A stretch of DNA of 64,000 nucleotides from Pseudoscleropodium purum (GCA_963969395.1 OZ017803.1:744001-808000); one strand, 5' to 3'. Counted from the stretch's first letter, positions 37,614 through 50,400 are shown. Notes: generated from the letters alone by a model not told the origin. Made by a program: numbers and translations.

Positions 37614-38337
37614 ATATTATAGATATCTATATTATAGTTACATTGTAATGATGGAAGGTTTCTTAGTTTCTATAATATAAACACCTATAACAAAGATATA
37701 TACTCTTCTAGGCTCATGTGCTCATGACCTTGGGCTAACATAATAGCAAACCTTATAGAATGTCTATTGCAAAATTAACCTTGGAGTCCTTTATTTAACT
37801 CAATTTTCAAAATTTTATGAAATAAAATAAAATAATAGTATGGAGATTGTTTATTACAACATTACAACTACTAGGTTTGGCATTTTTCAATTTCCTAAAT
37901 AAATTTTCAACAATTTAGTATTTTAAATCATTTGCTACATCTTTCAAGTTTCTACTTATAACTTTTTTCAAGCACAAATATGAATTTTTTTGGTGAGTTT
38001 TTTTAATGTATTTCCAACTTATTTCTCCAATAAATTATGGAGAATTGCAAGTTTTAGGATCTACACATTTTGGGGTGAAATTTTTGAAAGATGAAATCTA
38101 ATCAATTGGGAAGAGTTGAAAATACTTCTTTATGAAATCCATGCATCTTGATCTTGCAATTTGTAAGGTTTTTTATTTTGAAAATTTAGGAGAATGAATG
38201 AACTCTGACAAGTTAATTAAAGGATCCTATAGTTGGATTAGTTAAAAAATAAATATAAATGAAGATATTAGTCTTGCTTAGAGACTAATATTTTGAAATA
38301 GTTTTGGACCCCTAAACATGAAAGAACTTTAGGGGTC

Positions 38338-39686
38338 TAGAATGTTGTTGTTTCATATTTATATAAAAAATTTCAATCAAATGACTATTGCAATTTGAAA
38401 TTAGATCAATCTGGAAATGAAGAACTCTAAATTTAATTTTGATTGGGTTATCCGGTTATTTGTAAAGTGGTTTACTCCTTTTTAAAATCTTATCAAATAG
38501 CACAATATTGACCTTTAAAAAAAGTTATAACCCACCTTTATTACTATTTCAAAAATTCAACTTTAACAAGGTTCAAAATAATAATATTGTAAAACAATGT
38601 ATATGAGACTAGCATGATTGAAGATTCTTCATTTCTTAAAATTTTCAATCTAAGATACAAAACTAGGTAAATTTTAAGTCAAGAATGTCCAATGTAAGAA
38701 AATATGAAAAATTTCAATTGTATCATAAAATTCCATCTTATTTTTATAAAGAATTTGGAAAAAGAATTTCAAATCCAAATTCTTTAGCATCATTCTATGA
38801 AATCTAAGCACTCATATTCAAAAGCATTTCACTACATATTACTTTGTGGGGGTACAAACTTAGATGGAAATCATAAGATGTGGAATTTTGATTTTTACTT
38901 TTAGTATATGATAATAGTATACTTCTCTACTTTAGTTGAAATGTAATACACTCAACATTAGAATTTCAATTTGATTTGTAAAAGATGGGTCAAACCACAT
39001 TCAAAGGTACCCTTGTTAGGACAAGACTTTAGTGCTTTCTAAATTTAAAGCTCAAAATTACTTTGATGTTGTCATTTTTTAAAATAAAATTATGGATGAA
39101 TAGTATTGCAATGCTCCCCTTTAATAACTTGAAGAAAAAATTTCATAGAAAAAATTGTCAAAAGGACGTAAATCATCAATTGCAAGGCTAAATTTAGTAT
39201 ATGTATATTACAATATAGCACTTTAAAAGGATATTTTTATCTAAATTTTTTACACTTCCTAAGCATGAAACTATTAAAAAAAATTAGTGATTAAATCTTG
39301 AACAAAAGATAGTCTTATATTTTAATTGATTAATTGATTATTGACAAATTATTGATTTATTCTTAAAAAAGATTTAAGCATTCAATTCCAAGAATAGCTT
39401 ATATAGACACCTTGAAGTGATTAATTTATATATTTTTTTCTAACACAATCATGATTTGGATTATTTTTTATATTAAAAAGAACATTCATATATTTCTACT
39501 TTTGATTATTATAGAAAACAAAAAAATTATTCAAATTATAGTAAAAAAGACTTTTCAACTCTATTATATGATTACATATACACATAATTTTTTTGGATTC
39601 AATTACATTATTATTCATTAGAAATTAGACCCCTTTTCTACCATTGAAAAATCTGACATTTTAACATTTAAATTGTAATTGGAACT
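38338..39686. other. AT-rich intergenic region
   Basis: No gene was seen. Several words (for example near 38380-38960) recur inverted around 57480-58160, pointing to another old dispersed repeat. Confidence 0.4.
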
Positions 39687-40623
39687 TTAACCTTTAAAGG
39701 ACCAAGGTGCGTTTTTTGGCAACATAACTTTTTAGGGCAAGTACATGTGAGTAGAGATTTTCATATTTTTGGCCCAAATTTTCATAGAAAGTGTGGATGA
39801 GGAATGTCTTTTATATGTACTAAATTTCAGGACATTTGGAAATATTAGTCAAAAGTTATGGCCTAATATGTAATTTGTTTCTCGACTTGGGCAATCCAGG
39901 CAAACTTGAAAAAAATCACTTTCTACAAAAATAAAAATTTGAAATTAATTTTCTAAATTTATATATACTTAAAAAGATTTGAATCATTCCATTTTGTTGA
40001 ACAAGTCAAAAGTTAAAGTTATGAGGTGTTTTAGTTTGCAAGTAGTTATGAATTCCCTACTCCCAAATAAACTTTGAAATTCTTTATTGAACTCAATTTT
40101 TAATATTTTTGGAGAAAAATAAAAAAATTAGGTGTATATTGTTTATTACAACATTACAACCATTGGGATTGGCATTTTTCAATTCCATAACTAAATTATT
40201 AAAAATTTAGTATTTTGATTCATTCACTACTTCTTTCTACTTACTATTTATTTCCTATATGTTGTATAATTCCAAATGATCTGAATTTTTTCAAGCATGT
40301 AGCCAACTTGCTTTGAAGAATAAACTCAAAGAGTTGCAACCATTTTGAACATTTTTTCATACAAATGTGACCTTGTGAAGTGCAACTGCCCGGTTTTTTG
40401 CAAGGCCAAAAAAAGGCTTTATAACAAATCAAATGCTAATATCGTGCAATTTACATAGTGGAAATTTTTGAAATTTTTTCCACATTTTCTCAAAATATTA
40501 TAATACAAGATCCTATGGTTGGATTTTTCTTAAAATGTATTTAAGTTTTTTTGGTACATGTCCTAAAAATGGTAGTTTTGGAGTGTTTTTGGTGAAAACA
40601 TAGTCGAGGAACTTTAGAGGTTA
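39687..40623 (+). repeat. AACCCCTAAAG-ended repeat family, near full-length copy
   Basis: Starts TTAACCTTTAAAGGACC and ends GGAACTTTAGAGGTTAA, 0.94 kb. It is collinear with 59318-60249 throughout (TTTTTTGGCAACATAAC, GGGCAAGTACATGTGAG, AAAAGTTATGGCCTAATATG, CATTACAACCATTGG, GAACATTTTTTCATA). Confidence 0.85.
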
Positions 40624-41190
40624 ATAAAGAATTTTTGATTCTTTGATGAATAAAAAAATATGAGTTTTAATTTGACTTGAAGTACTAGTCAGAAAGGACT
40701 AAAATCTTTATATTTAATAGATTCTTTTCAAAAACCATAGCTCAGAAGAAGTTAGATTGTAGATTTGATTGTGTCTGACCCCTTTTTTGGTACCTTTGAG
40801 GGTGATTTGATCCAAATGTACTTATATACTTATAATAGTATATAATAACATATTATTTTGCTAGAATTGAAATTTAGTATACTAAACATTAGAATTTCAA
40901 TCTAGATTGAGAAAGATGTACTTTTACACCTTGCATTACTTGAAGCCGTTCGTGAAGAGTAAAGTATTGAAAACATCAATAAATTCACTAAAAATTTGAA
41001 ATAATTTTTTCTACATGATCTACATGTAGATCATTGACTAGGATAAAATAAAGTGTAACGAAAATAATAATTTTTTTCTTCTTAAAACACATTTGATATA
41101 GCAGTGGATTTCCTCTTGTTTTCAGAAAAAAAAGGAAAAATGTAGTCTAAGGCAATCAAAACAACGTAAAACTGTAGTGCAGAAAATCTC
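40624..41190. other. AT-rich intergenic region
   Basis: No gene was seen. Confidence 0.4.
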
Positions 41191-41394
41191 TGAGTACGGT
41201 ATAGTCGAGGTCATCACATCTGCGCAGATCGGAGACATCCTTCTAACCTTGAGAGTGTCATCAGTTTCCAGGTCAAAGGGCATCCCAAATTGCGTTAAAA
41301 ATTACTTAATTTTAGAATAAGGACACAAAATTTGAACTGATTATGGAAGTGAAGGTCTGAGCAGCATAAAAGCGTGCTTCCCTGAGTATGCGTT

Positions 41395-41496
41395 TCAGAG
41401 CAGCCTCGGAGGTTGTAGTCCAACTTGCAGGTCCGAATTGACATTCTCGAACAAAGTTGCAAGCATTTGAGCTACACTGTCAGTGACTGAGTCCAT
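41395..41496 (-). CDS. Short coding-like fragment, unrecognised
   Basis: From ATG at 41496 the minus strand reads MDSVTDSVAQMLATLFENVN and stops at 41395. A neighbouring frame over 41440-41335 reads SWTTTSEAALKRILREARF, then YAAQTFTS, which looks more protein-like, and another coding-like piece (MPFDLETDDTLKVRRM) lies near 41285-41238. G+C rises locally. These could be exons or remnants of a small gene downstream of the methyltransferase. I cannot join them or name a family. Confidence 0.25.
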   Translation of the reverse strand: MDSVTDSVAQMLATLFENVNSDLQVGLQPPRLL

Positions 41497-41722
41497 GGTG
41501 AGAGAACAGGAATAGAAAATCACGACACTACGAGACAATTTGCTTCCCGAAATGATGAATTACAAGACTTTCCGGAACAAGAACTTCATGTTCATAGCCA
41601 AGATGTTACTGCCTCTGTTACAGCCCACCTAGATAAGGCAATTCCTACTGATTGGTAACAGGGTGCTGTCAGCGTGATTACAGACTTTCTAATGTAGAAG
41701 AATTGTTGATTGAACTACAAGC

Positions 41723-43914
41723 TTACTTTCTGATCAGCACACCCAAACACAAGGGCACGGGCTTGAAGAAGCGGTCAGATTTCCACTGCGCATAGTCCTT
41801 CTCGAAGTTCTGTCGAAGTCGTTCGAAGAGCGCATCCGTGAGCTCCGTTCCCAGGTGAGCCGAAACCGTGGAGCTCATCGACCCTTTGATCATATTCGTG
41901 AGGATCGTTGCGAAGGTTTTCTCGTCTTTGAACATTGTGTCCCCTGCGTTCCCAGCGAACGGGTTGAGGTCGGGAATGTATTCGAGGTTCTGAATGTGAA
42001 AGTCGGAGGAGGGATGCTCCACAGCCTCTCGAATGTCGTCGATGCTGGGAGAGACCGCGTTCACGTTGAAAGAGTCCAGACGCTCCTCCGGAATCACACC
42101 CTGCACAGAAGTTTTCACGTCAATTGCAATTGTTGACACACAATTTCTAACCCTAGCATGGATCCCCAGGGATGAAGATTGATGTACCAAGGATTTCAGG
42201 TCTAAAGAGTGTCAATTCGATTGATCAAAGGCTGTAAAATATATCAGATGAGGCCATATTTTATGTAACTAGAATCAGTAAAGAGCATTACACATGTTGG
42301 TAAAAAAATAAACCAAATTGAACCAAAAAAGTCACAAATGACATACTCAAACTGGCTCAAGCAAAGATGAGGATACTCAAACTGACTCAAGAAAACGTGA
42401 GGTTAAAATTAGACATCTTAGACCTTACATCTTAGTCCTTTAGGGAGGTAAGAACCAGGATTTGTCGTTCAAAACTACTCGGAAGCTTGGCTGGCTGATC
42501 ACACTGACAAATATAATTAAGATTAGACCAAATTCTACATCCCTAGAATCAGTGAAGTACACTGCGTGTGTAGGTCCAAATACGAATAAAATTGGATTGA
42601 AGAAAGTCCCAAAGGACATACTCAAAACTGTTGAAAAAATTGAAATAAGGCTCAATTTGAATCTTTCAGTTGGTCCTTCAGGGTTTACCTCATTCACGAG
42701 ATCCTTCCATGCCTTCTCAAGGTGCAGAGTGAAGATCATCGTGTTCTCGGGATACTGAATCTCCGGGTGCGCTTGATCTCGTCGCCCCGTGCAGTAAAAC
42801 GCAAGCACTCCCCCGGGCGCCATTTCTTCCGCCCGGCACTCAAAAAACCTGCGCAAGGCTTTCCGTGAAGCCTCGGCGAAGGCCTCAGCCACTGCAGGGC
42901 TAGAGCCATGGACGCCGATGCGTCCCTTGTTGTATGCGGGCGAGTCCTTGTCACATACCGATGCCGGGATCTGTTAACAACAAGAAGGACAAAACGAGAA
43001 TGGGAATCAAACCCTGAGGAATTGGCGTTAAAAGAGAGTTTGGTTGCACTTGCTACTAGCCAATCACACAACATATCAACAACTTAGAAACTATGAAGAC
43101 TCCAAGCGGTACGACAGTGATCACAAAAAGAGCTTGTTACCTTAGTCACCTAACAAGACTTAATCCAAGTAGAAGAGACGGAAAACAAGTCTAACATTGA
43201 AGACATTCGAGTCCAATCCCAACACCCAGTTCCAACTTGAAGACGTTCACCAAGGAATGCATCGCATTCAACGAAATCAAAACATACTAAGGATTCAATT
43301 CGGATAATTGGATCAGCGATCAAGAATTCGGTCAAAAACATGTTGGACCCTGAAAACCAGAGACACGAAGCCGATCCTCGGGCAACACACTAATGATTCA
43401 ATTCGAATAATCGGGACTAGCGATCACAATCAGGTCAACATCAAGTTAGACGCAGAAAACCCAGGACATGAATCCCAACCTCAGGCAAGAAATGTAGCGA
43501 GATTGTGGAGATGGCGACATGCAAGCTGTTCCGTGGAAACATCCTTCCATACTGTGACCCCGGCACCCCAACTGCAAACCACGTCCTCTCCTCCCCACCC
43601 CCTTCCTCCTCCCCATCCCCAGGCACCAACTGATGAAACAACGAGTTGAAATCATTCGACGGCAGATCAGCGAACTGGCACACCACATCTCTAGAACCAA
43701 ATCTCTTCTTCAAAGTCTGCACCACAAACTTCGCGTACGCGAGAGGTGTGGCGCTCGTGCCACATCCGAAGTCCGCGTAATGAATCGGAGCAGTGCCCTG
43801 TGGTGGTACGAATTTGTGGAGCAAGCTTTCCTCGAGGTAAGGTTGCAGCAAAGTGCCCAAGTTTCTAAGCATCGTGGATCCAGAACTCCGGCTCTTGTCT
43901 ACTGCCATAGCCAC
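41723..43914 (-). CDS. SABATH-family carboxyl/N-methyltransferase (complete)
   Basis: Three exons on the minus strand: 43914-43480, 42970-42689 and 42100-41723. They total 1095 bp (364 aa), all phase-0 introns with GT/AG ends. The family uses S-adenosylmethionine to methylate small-molecule carboxyls (salicylate, jasmonate, indole acetate, farnesoate) or ring nitrogens, in the cytosol. Exon 1 has the SAM-binding HYADFGCGTSATPLAYAKFVV (near residues 45-65) and the family motif FADLPSNDFNSLF. The exon 1/2 junction makes SLHFLPE/IPASV; exon 2 has AYNKGRIGVHG, SPAVAEAF and MAPGGVLAFYC. Exon 3 has PEERLDSFNVNAVSPSIDDIREAVE. Length matches the family (about 350-380 aa). The usual Trp of SLHWLS is Phe, and the substrate is not predictable. 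Both introns contain tandem duplications near the donor sites. Confidence 0.93.
42255..42690. repeat. Diverged tandem duplication in SABATH intron 2
   Basis: Words CTAGAATCAGTAAAG (near 42268) and CTAGAATCAGTGAAG (near 42543) start two collinear segments that share GACATACTCAAA and a closing GTCCTT-CAGGG/TAGGG, a period of about 275 bp. The second copy runs up to the splice donor. Confidence 0.65.
43292..43490. repeat. 103-bp tandem duplication at the SABATH exon 1/intron 1 edge
   Basis: GATTCAATTCGGATAAT at 43292 and GATTCAATTCGAATAAT at 43395 open two collinear copies. The right copy includes the last bases of exon 1 and the real donor (GAG/GTTGGG on the minus strand). In the left copy the donor position reads GAG/GATCGG, so only one site can work. 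Confidence 0.8.
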
Positions 43915-46520
43915 AAAACCTGAAGCTTTCCGTGCAAGTGAATGATCTCTACAACAGTCAGTCCTAATTCATGTCGACATAAAATACTACCAGTCGGGAG
44001 TAGGTGAGTTAGTACACTGCAACTGGGGGATTGTACTTTCAGATAGAAATCATTTTTGGGGGGCTTTGCATTGACAAAATCCAAGGAAGTTTCCATTGAG
44101 ATTCCATGAAGTTTGAACAGCTACCTTACTTGAAAAGTGAGCAAGTCCTAAGGTAAGAGGCTCTTAAAGTGTGCATTTAAGGGCCAGTCCGCCTTTTCAT
44201 GTGGTTTCTTGCATGGGATTATTTTTAGCTCATTTTTCAAACAAAAAGAAATAGATTCTGATTGTAATCCAAGTCGTTTCGTATTTTTTGAAGCATTTAT
44301 GAATTACTTATGAATTTTCAAACAAGATGAGTCATAGATCCCAATTTCTGACCCTAGGACTTCCATAAATCATTCACTTGCAACTTCTAGAGAGAAATGG
44401 GGAAAGCAAAGAAAATGATTGGCTCTTACAATAAATAATATTATTTTTTATTGTTTCATTCAATGATTGTAAATGGTCCATTTAAAGAACACCTCAAGTC
44501 CATTACATATGAGTCTATATGACGGTTCTAAATGACCCTCCAACATTCAAGCCTCTTACCTTACAATGACTCAGTAATGAAGAAAGTGAAGCCATTTTTT
44601 TTAAAGGTTAAGATAAATGTATCAGTAGTTGATCATTTAAGTAATTTTGCAGCAAATCATGAATTGTATGAGGTGGTGAGAATTTTTTTTCTATGTAGGA
44701 AGATAGGAAATATGGGGATTGCAAATTTTTCAGAATTCTATTTCCAAAGTTGAAATATTGTAAATTTTGAGAGCCAAAAAACACTCATAATTCATAGCCC
44801 ATGTCTAAACCCTTCCAATTTTGATCATTTAAGAACTACTTTCCCGCTCACTACTTCCTACTTTCTTGCTTATTACTTTGGGACATGCGTCATAACTTTA
44901 TAAGTCCCATTGTTGAAAAGGACCAAAAAAACACATTGCTTGCTCAAGCCTTGGTTGGAAATACTGCACCCTACATGTTGGATATTGGGCATAGCATAGT
45001 TGAAAATTGATATGTTTACCTTATAATGCCCTTTATGTTACTAAATGGAAAAAAGAAATGAGGATTTAGAGTAAAAACAATGATTTTATTATATTTTCAG
45101 TTGCAAAGGGCAAAAAAAATATACAGTGTCTTTCATGTTTCTAAATGGAAAAAAAATGAGAATTTAGAGCAAAAACAATGATTCTTTTGTTTTTTTAGTT
45201 GCAAAGGGAAAAAAATGTAATCTTGCATGTGCTGAACTAATAAGTGTGTACATTGAAGAGTTGCCTACAATATCAATTAAAATGTAAATGAGTAATATGG
45301 GGGACTATAATTCTTTAGTGCCTCAATCCTTTTGGAGTTATTGCACATTTTTGCTTATATCTTTGTGCCAATATATCCTTTACTTAATTTTCATAAAATT
45401 TTCATAAATTCTTCCTAATCCAACATGTTGAAATTACAATCAAAGTATGCACACCTATAATCACTACTAATTACAATTCAACATAGTTATATTATTATTT
45501 TTAAAAAAGGATGATTTTAATTGGATCTTAATAGGGATTGAAAGAAGATTCCAATATATTTATGGTAGCCGATCCATTTCCAACTAGGGATCTATTTCTA
45601 TCATATAGGCTACACTCTTTCCAATGTGCAGGAGAAAAGCAAGAGATTAATTATGGCACAAATTACAATGCAGCCATGGCGCATTACAATTGGCTATAGT
45701 CTTTGCCTAAAAACCAACCTATGGTTGGAAATAGGAAGGCCTACATGACAAGAATAGGTAAAAAAAAATCTTCAACCAAAAAATTTGTAGTAATAAAATT
45801 CTGAAAAAATATGGAATTCTTCTAAACCATGTTTCTATACAAGGGAAAATTCCTGCACTCAAGAAACCTATGCTTTAGATATGGAGAATTGCTTAAGTGG
45901 TAAAAAATGGGTTGGCTATCATAGTTCACAGTATTTGGACACCATATAAATAAGTTATGAATTTTCAATGTACTGTCTATAGGGGTACTAAAAATCAAAG
46001 TAGTAGGCTCTCATAATCTTTCATGTTGTGATGGTGTATATTTTGGTCCATCAGTATTTAGGTTTTTTTAATTTATTTTGGTCCAATTTCAAATGTCACA
46101 TTTTGGGTAGTGTTATTTATAGGTGTACATATCTTAGACAACACTTAATAACTAAGAAAATAAAAATAATCAACAAAAATAATGTCATATTTTTCTAAGT
46201 AATTACAAATGTTTTAATTTGCATTTGTTAATTGTTTGATTTAAGGGCTTAAAAAAAGAGAAGGATTATGTATTAAAGTCCTCCTACTAGCTAATGAGAT
46301 ATTGTCAAGGTTGCCATGAACAAGGGACTTGACATTGTGTAGTAGTTGTTAGCAACTTGCTAGAATAAAAAAGTCTTTCTAATATATTCTAGTTTGTATT
46401 TGATCGTGATGAGGAGATAGTACATTAGAGCCTCTAGCAAAGAGTCTTGTATTCACCTTCACAAAGTCTTTGGTTCAAAACTCTCTACCAAAAGTTCTAG
46501 GTATTTTTATTCTCCTTCAT
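43915..46520. other. Intergenic region upstream of the SABATH gene
   Basis: No gene was seen. The first ~300 bases probably hold the methyltransferase promoter. The rest is AT-rich with repeat debris; a segment near 45340-45420 (GCACATTTTTGCTTATATC) is similar to one near 53970-54040. Confidence 0.4.
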
Positions 46521-46590
46521 TAGCTTGCTCAAGTGATCTAAGGGGGGTTTGTGGGTTCAAACCCCACAACTAGCAAAAATATTTTTCTTA
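46521..46590 (+). repeat. Possible tRNA-derived SINE fragment
   Basis: TAGCTTGCTCAAGTGA (A-box-like) at 46521 is followed 33 bp later by GGTTCAAACCCC (B-box-like) at 46554, with a short hairpin GTGGGTTCAAACCCCAC forming a T-arm. No full cloverleaf could be drawn. A second B-box-like word, GGTTCAAAAC, lies near 46472. Confidence 0.35.
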
Positions 46591-47012
46591 ACATTTATAT
46601 ACATACATTCACAAATACCTTGGGTAGAAATTGACCCACTAATGAAAACCATCATAAACAAGACTCATTTAAATACACATAGTAGCTATCTTCACTCTTA
46701 CCAAACCAAAATAAAAATGAATAATTATAATTATATTCTAGTACTCTCTAAATAGGTTATATAGTATTGGGATTGTTTAGAATTTCCTGTGGATCAAATA
46801 GACTCTTTAAGTTCAAAATGAATAAGAACTAGCTTTTTTTTTCTTTTTGTGTTTGATTTGTTGGAAAGTCAATGATGTGGACATTGCTATAGTTTGTTAG
46901 CATGAGAGTGAGAAAATAGCAATCCACCTAAATATTTGGTTGCATGTGAATTAATTTCTTAATTAGTTATAAAATAAAATGAAATAGTAATATTAAGTGT
47001 TTTTAAATACTT

Positions 47013-47020
47013 TTTACACA
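47013..47020. repeat. Left target-site duplication TTTACACA
   Basis: Exact 8-bp match to 56738-56745. It directly precedes CAGGATGGAC, the proposed left end of the hAT-type element. Eight base pairs is the target duplication length of hAT transposons. Confidence 0.6.
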
Positions 47021-47034
47021 CAGGATGGACGAAT

Positions 47035-47155
47035 CTCTACATCCGCCCCAAAATAGCGTTCGTTTTCCGGACGTTCGGACGTCCGGACGCACGGACGCTA
47101 GCGGACGTAGCGTCCCTCCCGCTGTCGGAAGGCGGACGGGCGGGGCGGCTTAGAA
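47035..47155. repeat. GGACG array A (left subterminal)
   Basis: A GC-rich block in AT-rich surroundings. GGACG and CGTCC recur many times, including the inverted pair GGACGTAGCGTCC. It lies just inside the proposed left end. Confidence 0.85.
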
Positions 47156-47499
47156 AACCCGTTTTGGGTTTTTTGTTTTGATTGTTTTCACCAATGAGAG
47201 ATTGAGAGTGAAGTCATTTTGATTTTGATTTTTTTTATATTGCAATTGCGATTCAATAGAGTTGTATATCACTATTCATGTAAAAGCTAAAATATGAAAT
47301 ATATTTTTAATTTTTTTTGTTGAATTTCATTTTGATTTAGAAACAAAATCACTTTAAAATCCAGCGAGATGTATATCATCAATAAACAAACAATTTTATA
47401 ATAAAATGATTGAAGAAACCATTGTCATTTGTCAACATGAGCTCCATATATCATGAGCAACTAAACAATCAAACATCTAAATTCACATCTCCACAATTC

Positions 47500-50400
47500 C
47501 TATGGACGCCAATCCACATCTCCTCTAACCTCAGCCCCACTACTCTCTCCTACAGCTCTTCGTTCAAAATCTTCATTATCAGAGTCATCTTCATTGTCGG
47601 AGTCATCTTCATTGTTGAAATCAAGTATCGTTGTCTCCTTCAAGTCTTCTCTCGAAGTAGGTTTACTCCCTTCTTTCGAATTTAATTTTTCTTTTTTTAC
47701 TTTGACAGAACGATTAAAGGCTTTTTGAATAGGAACCTTTCTTTTCTTTCTATTTGACAAAGTAGCAACATTTTCATCAAGAGGGGTCCTATTCTTCACT
47801 GGAGAGATAGCGAAAGGTTGCATTTCTCTTTTCGCTTTCACGTTACTCGATTCTTGAACCATCAATCTCGATGTAGAGTCGACATGTCCATGAATGGTTA
47901 TCTCCACTTTGACTTTCTTTTGAAGTAATAGAGTGTCGTTTGTTGATTTGATGGGTTCTTGCGCCATTCCTTTTCCTAAAATGCGAGCACGCAAAGATGC
48001 CAATGGCATCCGATCACTATTCGTTTCACTTAGGCTTGTAGGTGATGACGCTACTTTCCGTAGATTACCGCTTGTAGAAATTTCTTTGGAAATGTTCATT
48101 AGGTGTTTTCCATATCCAAAGCTCTGAGAATCATTCAATCGTGTGCTAACAAACTTCAACGGTATTGGTGGAAGAGCACTAGATCTCGGTACTTCAAAAA
48201 TTGACTTCATTGGCTCCTTTCATTTATCACTCTTCACAATTGCCGAATTTGTGACTGCCATCCCAAGTGAATCATTATTTTTCTGTACTGCAATATTTGG
48301 TTCCCCCTCATCACCACTATTATTGCCCATATCTTTTGGAACGTCCACCTCCATGACCGCATCTTCTCTTTTGTCGTTTTCTTGCACTACATTTAATGCC
48401 ACAGATGGAGATTGAGAAATTAAAACTTCTTCATTTCTCCCATCATCACCAATAGCATTCTCATTGATTTTCACCTCTTTGGCAATAGCGTTTGCCTTTT
48501 CCGATAGAATGTTTTCGCTATTCAAGTATTCCGTTCTATTGCAATATGCAGCTAAAGAAGGTAGATTCTCCTCTCCCCCTACATTGTCCTCGTCTTCACA
48601 AAAGGTATATGCATCGTTTGCATTGTCGGGAACGACATCCTTGCGGTTTAGATGATAATCATGCGTATCATTCACCAAATCGGGAAAGTCTTCCATAACA
48701 TCTTCATCTCCCCATGTTGTCGCACGATTGAAGTCATCTCCGCCATCTACAGCTAAAAGGGCCCTTTCCAAATCCTCGTCATCATCGTCTTCTAACGTCG
48801 GCCTATCTGAATCCTCTGATTCCATCGGATCCACATTATCATTATACCATTTTTTTTCATCTTTTTCCTTCGATGCGTTTAATACTTTCGAATTGGTATA
48901 CACGTATACCAAATCCGTTGCTCTCTCCGGCTTCAATTTATTTCGAGATTTGTTGTGAACAAAAGAATAGTTGTTCCAATTCTGTTCACATGAAGATGAT
49001 GACACCGGTTGAGCCAATATCCTCTTCGCTAATGGTGCTATAAACTTGCCACATGTACCTTCAAAATCCCACCAAGCATGTGCGGACAACATTTGATCTC
49101 CCGGATTCAACATATTGTGGAATGGAGGTTCCTTGTGTCGAAAAGCTACAAATTCCTTCACCACTGCTGCATATTCATCCGGTTTACATATTCTCTCCAA
49201 AACTTTCTTACATCCTGACATTGCATCTGCGTCATCCGCTAGCTCTTTGTTATGAAGAAGGTATGGATTCAAAAGAACTGCGGCTGATTGGAGATCGTTG
49301 TCCACCATTCTTCTTCGGGCATAAAAAGCCTATACCAATGGAATTGCAAGTTCTTCTAGCAAACAAAATGGTGGACTTTGTAATCCGTTCACGTGCTTCT
49401 CTAACTTCCTCATGATATGCAACACCTTCCCTATGCATGGTGATTTTGAATCCAAATCACGGAGTGCACATATGATTGGTTCAACCATCTCCACATAATT
49501 GATGGACCGATTCCAAAAATGGTCATCAAGAACAATTTTCTTCACCGCTAAGGCCAAGTCTTTTGGTTGGACTTTGGCTCCACGTTTCTTCTTGAGAGTA
49601 TGTACATACTCAACCCATTGCGGATCTACCACCGTTTGTTCCAATGCTCCTCTCAATTTTGTCAAACGCTCCATCATGATAAATTTAGAGGCGAACCTTA
49701 TATCCCCAGGCATCAAGAGACCAAGATTTGGCGAATACTTTTGCAATAGAGCTAGCGGCATATGTCTCTTCCTGATAAATTTAGCTACAAGAACTCCTTT
49801 ATCCAATTTGGAAGCAATCCATTTCTGTGCAGCCCAATCCTTCAACAACAAATTCAATGCATGTACCACGCACCCTTGGTAAAAATATGAGGATATTTTG
49901 CAGATATTACATCCCATGCGGACGGATTCACGGGAGCATTATCCGTAGTTATTAACATGACGTTCTTGGACCCCACTTGTTCAATGAACTTTTCCAACGC
50001 AGCTGCCAAGTACTCCGCATTTTTTTCACAACCACTTGTATCCACAGATCCAAGAAATTCTTCACCTGCGGATGATACAAGCATGACATTGATGAGAGGT
50101 CGATTAGTCACTGAGCTCCATCCATCAATGGACAATGTTGCTCCAAATTTTCGAATGTTATCTTCGGTCCATTCATTCAACTGTGTCTGAATGTTGGTCT
50201 TCGCCTCATTCAACAATTTGTACCGAAGGTCGTAGTATGAGGGAAGAATGTGTGGCCTACCAAACGCAGCCGTTTTCTTCACTGCTTCTTTAAAAGCTGG
50301 ATTTCGAGCCACGGAAAATGGTATGTTTGCCGAATAAAAAAAAATTTCCCACACTGAATGTAATTTGCGTCTATGACCTTCTTCAAACCCATTCACTAAG

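Larger units (their letters stand above)
33004..38337 (+). repeat. AACCCCTAAAG-ended repeat, split by the retrotransposon
   Basis: The host repeat consists of 33004-33206 (starting TTAACCCCTAAAGGACCAAG) and 37370-38337 (ending GAACTTTAGGGGTC). The two parts join collinearly with the copy at 14664-15604. The chromovirus at 33207-37369 was inserted into it after the repeat was already in place. Confidence 0.75.
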
